From Mactra quadrangularis (taxonomy: Eukaryota > Mollusca > Bivalvia > Venerida > Mactridae), in the NCBI GenBank assembly GCA_025267735.1, contig CM046304.1, positions 2,790,001 to 2,854,000 on the forward strand: 64,000 nucleotides of DNA, written 5' to 3'. Positions within the stretch are counted from its first letter, which is position 1; every line of letters starts with the position of its first letter. The notes beneath the pieces are model-generated. The model made no database searches, was not told where the DNA came from, and was given only the letters and a program-made list of their open reading frames with translations. The position numbers and the translations under genes are program-made. Shown one piece after another: positions 60,650-64,000 of this stretch.

Positions 60650-61160
60650 GAGGGCCAATGTGGTGCTATAATGCACACCAGTGTGCAAATGAAGTTTGAT
60701 GAAAATTGGAGCAAGAATATGGCCTCTAGAGCAGTTGACAGGGGTTTTCTTTCATTTGACCTAGTGACCTAGTTTTGATTCAAAGTGTTGAAAAGTGAGC
60801 AAGTAAGGGTCATCTCTCCCTCTAAGAAAGAAAATTGGAGCATGAGAATGGTATCCCGAGTGTTAACATGAATTTTCTTTGATTTGACCAGGTGACCTAG
60901 TTTTGATCCTGTATGACCTATTTTCAAACTTGAGTGAGATTAAATTGAAATTGAGTTTCTGTCTCGAATCCTTCTTAATTTAATTGAAGTTAGACAAATT
61001 TAGCAATGACCAATCCATATAAGTCCTTACAATGACCTCAAGAGTGACCATGAGAACATTTGACCTTGACCTATGGACCTAGTTTTTGACCTTTATATAA
61101 TTCAATATCAAATTTGTCCAAGATATCCTTAGACTAAGCAACTATCCTGGAATCTATGAC
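60650..61160 (+). repeat. Dispersed repeat with TGACCTAGTGACCTAG blocks
   Basis: Contains 'tttgacctagtgacctagttttga' near 60755, a second form near 60882 and a third near 61060, with the lead-in 'gaagtttgatgaaaattggagcaagaatatggcctctagag'. This text is of a kind I know as a widespread bivalve repeat (established only from memory). It is non-coding. Confidence 0.7.
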
Positions 61161-61897
61161 ACTATAATCAAAGGGTAAAAGAAACCCACTTTTGGAGGCT
61201 GCCATTAAAATCAGCCTGCAAATCAGTCTAAAAATCCAGTCTTAAACTCTTTTGAAATCAGGGGAATCTCTAAGGCTAATCGAAAACAGATTAGAACATG
61301 ACTAAGTACCAAACCATAGTAATGGGAGACAATAAAGATTTTCTATCATGATTGAAACCATATAAATAATCCCCTTACCCCACCCACACATGCTTTTAAT
61401 CATAGATCTTGGAATATCAAGATATAAAAGTATAAAGGTATAAGAATACACCTATACAAGTTGTAAGGTGGTTCATATCATAAAATAGAAATGTTTTTAC
61501 CGATTTCAACAAGTTGTTTTCACTGCATGTTGTTTTCTACAACACACACATCGTACAGAGGTATATCAGAATAATGATATCTACACCTCCGATAATACAC
61601 CCAGACATTATACTTGTAAGTAGGAAGTATGTTGATATAGTTCCAACAAGATTTTGGTATCTACATACATAACACTACACTCAGGATGTAAACACCTGTC
61701 AATATTGCCAAGCTTTATGAATGCTTGATAAGTTTGAACTGAGAGAGAAACACAATAATGTGCATAACACCAGAGCTTTAGCTTTAAAAAGAAGCCTCTC
61801 TGGTCGGCATGGATATGAAGTCACCTTGAAAAAAAATCTCAATGGGGAAAGAGTTGCAATAAAATTTAGCCCTCCATTAGAACACAAGCTCTATTTT
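61161..61897. other. No gene seen
   Basis: AT-rich. Two overlapping frames around 61699-61942 in opposite directions have no family support. The last six bases before the transposon (TATTTT) are its target duplication. Confidence 0.35.
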
Positions 61898-63567
61898 CAG
61901 TCCTCCCGAAAGTTCAAAAAAACTGTCAGACATTCGGTCTGACATGCCCTAAAAATCTGTCAGACCGAATTGAAATTTGTCAGACCGAAAGAAAATCAAG
62001 ACAAAGGAAAACATGTCATTTTTTTGGTTTTCAAGCATTTTTAAATTTATTTTCATAATTATATGATTCCATGCTGAATGTCATTTTCATAGTTAAACAG
62101 AACATCTTGAAAGTCAAATCATTCTTTGTCAACATCTGAATCGGAATCTTCGTCACAGAGGTAATGTCAGTACAGCACATTTTTACCGTATATGTGTCGA
62201 GTTCCAACCATTCTTCATTGTTTTTTTTCAATCCTGCAGATTCATTTTGAAGATGGAAAACATGAGTCCATGGGACTCACATATTTTGAATCAATGAGTC
62301 CCTACCAAAAAATGTCTGAATATTTTGTTCACAAAAACATGTACTTCATATGATGCATGATTTCGAAGCAATCAACATTCATTTAATATTATGCAAATTA
62401 AAAGCATTTGTCAGTTACTTGGAGCATTTTATAAGCAAATAAGTGAAGTGAAATCATTTGAAATGTTTAAATATAATTTCCTAATAATTTTTATAGAATC
62501 CAATTACTCAACCTTGCAGAGTCTAAGTCATTATCTGTTTTGGTGAAGTTTTTACCAATTAATGTTCATATAATGACAAGAAAATATTTTTATACATTTT
62601 ACACAAGTGTACCTTAATATTACGGAAATAACACGCATTAAAAAAACTGAGCAAATATGAAAAAATATCTGACGATTTTTCGGCGAAATCGTGAGAATGG
62701 ACCGACTTTTCGGCAAAAAATCAAAAACTTTCGGTCGTTTATTCGTAAAATGGGGTCGTATGATATTTTTCGTCGTGAAACACGCATAAAGGCTACGTTG
62801 CATAGTCCCATAATCATAAGATCGATTACTAAAATTTAGTCTTCTTACAAGCGACCACACAGCTCTCAAATCAATAACAAGACATCGATTGTCGTAGCAA
62901 AATAAAGGTCGGCGGTTATCATCAAAGAAATTGATATGCCTTGTCTTCATAGAGACGCGGACCGACACACATTTGATTGAATTTTTAATGACGTAATTGT
63001 TTGCCCTTTGTTCATTCTCGGCTTAAAATTGAATAATATGTCCGTAGTTATTTGATATTTTATAGATATCTATACAAATAAATAGTTTCAAAATCATGAC
63101 AAAGTTTACTCAAACTGTCACATCAATGTGCTAATTAAATGCATATGAATTTTCTGCAAAGACTTAATCCTTTTAAAAAATTTAACAAATGACATTCTTT
63201 TGTTCGCCGATTGTTTTTCACACATTATGTAATTTGCCGAGTTATTGCACAATTAAATGTCGGTATTTTGGATAGACCGATTTTTGGTAATTGTTCACTG
63301 TTTGATAAAAGTTTTATCTTTTTAAGGGAAAACTAGATATGCCAGCGTAGTATTCGCGTCGCGAGGACGCACATTTGTGGTAATCATTGCGTCAATTTAA
63401 CGGCAATATTGGTATACATCGGGCGTGGAATAAAAACCGAACAACGGGGCCGATAATGCGACACGAAAAAATGCCGGACAGCCGGACCGATCCGGAATAA
63501 AAACTCGTCGGACCTCGTCAAAATTTGTTGGACATGTCCGTCGGACCGACGTATTTCGGGAGGACTG
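61898..63567. mobile_element. DNA transposon, non-autonomous or decayed (1.67 kb)
   Basis: Terminal inverted repeat CAGTCCTCCCGAAA is exact for 14 bp at both ends, and TATTTT flanks both sides (61892-61897, 63568-63573), a 6-bp duplication. Subterminal repeats are obvious: TGTCAGACCGAA occurs several times at 61920-61995 in both directions, and 'ggaccga/cggaccg' words crowd 63470-63550. CpG content is higher than in the surroundings. The 138-residue minus frame at 62552-62968 shows no transposase motif I can name; an acidic DEDSDSDVDKE followed by a stop is readable on the minus strand near 62120-62160 and could be the tail of a lost protein. The superfamily is uncertain. Confidence 0.78.
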
Positions 63568-63616
63568 TATTTTAATCAAGAGAAGTTTAGAAAGACAGCA
63601 TCATTTTTCTATTGAT

Positions 63617-63680
63617 AATGAGTACAGAAATGAGTATTTAAATCAGCTGGGTTAACATTTGAATACAATTTAACAATACT
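63617..63680. repeat. Half copy of the TTAACCC..GATTTAAATA family
   Basis: 'gtacagaaatgagtatttaaatcagctgggttaac' matches the right arms at 14900 and 43530; no left arm is present. Confidence 0.65.
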
Positions 63681-64000
63681 ACATTTTTGTTATAGCAAAA
63701 AAAACCAGGCCAAGTTTGGTAAAAATCTCAACAATATATTGAAAATAAGAACAATCACAAACTTTATCATAGCAACAAGAAAGTTCTCAATTCCAGACAG
63801 AACGAAAACAAGTCAGAAGGGTTAATTAGACAAGGAGAGAGAAATAAGATCTCAAACAAAATACAAAATACACATCTACATTGAGAACAACTTCCAAGTT
63901 ACTTGCTCATGTTGAAACAAACAAGTATGTTTTGGCAACAATAAAATAAACAGCAGACAATATACCTGATCTAAGGTTTATTTCAAATCACCTGTCATAA
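63681..64000. other. No gene seen
   Basis: AT- and A-rich plus strand up to the window edge; a donor-like site near 63970 is not supported by an open frame. Confidence 0.35.

Noticed and set aside
62552..62968. 138-residue minus-strand frame as a transposase
   Set aside because: No DDE, zinc-finger or other transposase motif could be recognised; treated as part of a decayed element only.
63960..64000. Splice-like signals at the right window edge
   Set aside because: All three frames contain stops, so at most a non-coding 5' exon; not enough sequence to judge.

Overview
The window is AT-rich animal DNA that reads as mostly intron and intergenic sequence. It looks like a mollusc, most likely a bivalve. 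That call rests on dispersed repeats I associate with molluscan genomes: the AAGGGAGRTAACT motif (at least a dozen copies on both strands), a TGACCTAGTGACCTAG repeat near 60.7-61.1 kb, and the GTCCGTCCG / TATACCCCC hairpin element at 48-50 kb. The species-level guess comes from memory of such repeats, not from a search. No bacterial-style gene cluster, rRNA gene or CRISPR array is present, and almost every long open frame is a by-product of tandem repeats or SINEs.

The only convincing protein-coding signal is one split gene on the minus strand. Three separated exons (58345-58471, 51452-51572, 12803-13199) each begin with ATG, end at a good GT splice donor, and end in the same phase: one leftover base, G. 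Two tiny internal exons fit the same frame: a 24-nt exon at 41018-41041 (phase 1 to 1) and a 28-nt exon at 1595-1622 (phase 1 to 2). I read this as a gene of more than 57 kb with alternative promoters or first exons, a cassette microexon and a shared downstream exon; the body of the gene lies to the left of the window. I do not recognise the protein.

Layout. 0-10 kb: shared exon, tRNA-Lys-type SINEs, a PIF/Harbinger-like MITE, a pyrimidine tract and a nested DNA-transposon pair (8.6-9.8 kb). 10-18.5 kb: mariner-type MITEs, a second SINE family, the MKMNG exon, and a MITE holding a perfect 70-bp palindrome. 18.5-28.6 kb: a 9.5-kb non-coding LTR element (LARD-like, minus strand) with 2,477-bp LTRs, inserted in a 22-bp minisatellite and carrying its own 21-bp minisatellite. 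28.6-45 kb: SINEs, degenerate tandem repeats, several 60-75-bp foldbacks and the 24-nt microexon. 46-50 kb: a 29-bp satellite with higher-order structure and a 146-bp satellite ending in twin hairpins. 50-64 kb: foldback MITEs, two alternative first exons, a hAT-type MITE with an exact 8-bp duplication, pentamer and 43-bp arrays, a pogo/Tc1-type MITE, and a 1.67-kb DNA transposon.

The most unusual items are the alternative-first-exon gene, the very young LARD inside a minisatellite, and a set of about seven 60-75-bp foldbacks with related ends and loops whose arms differ but still pair.
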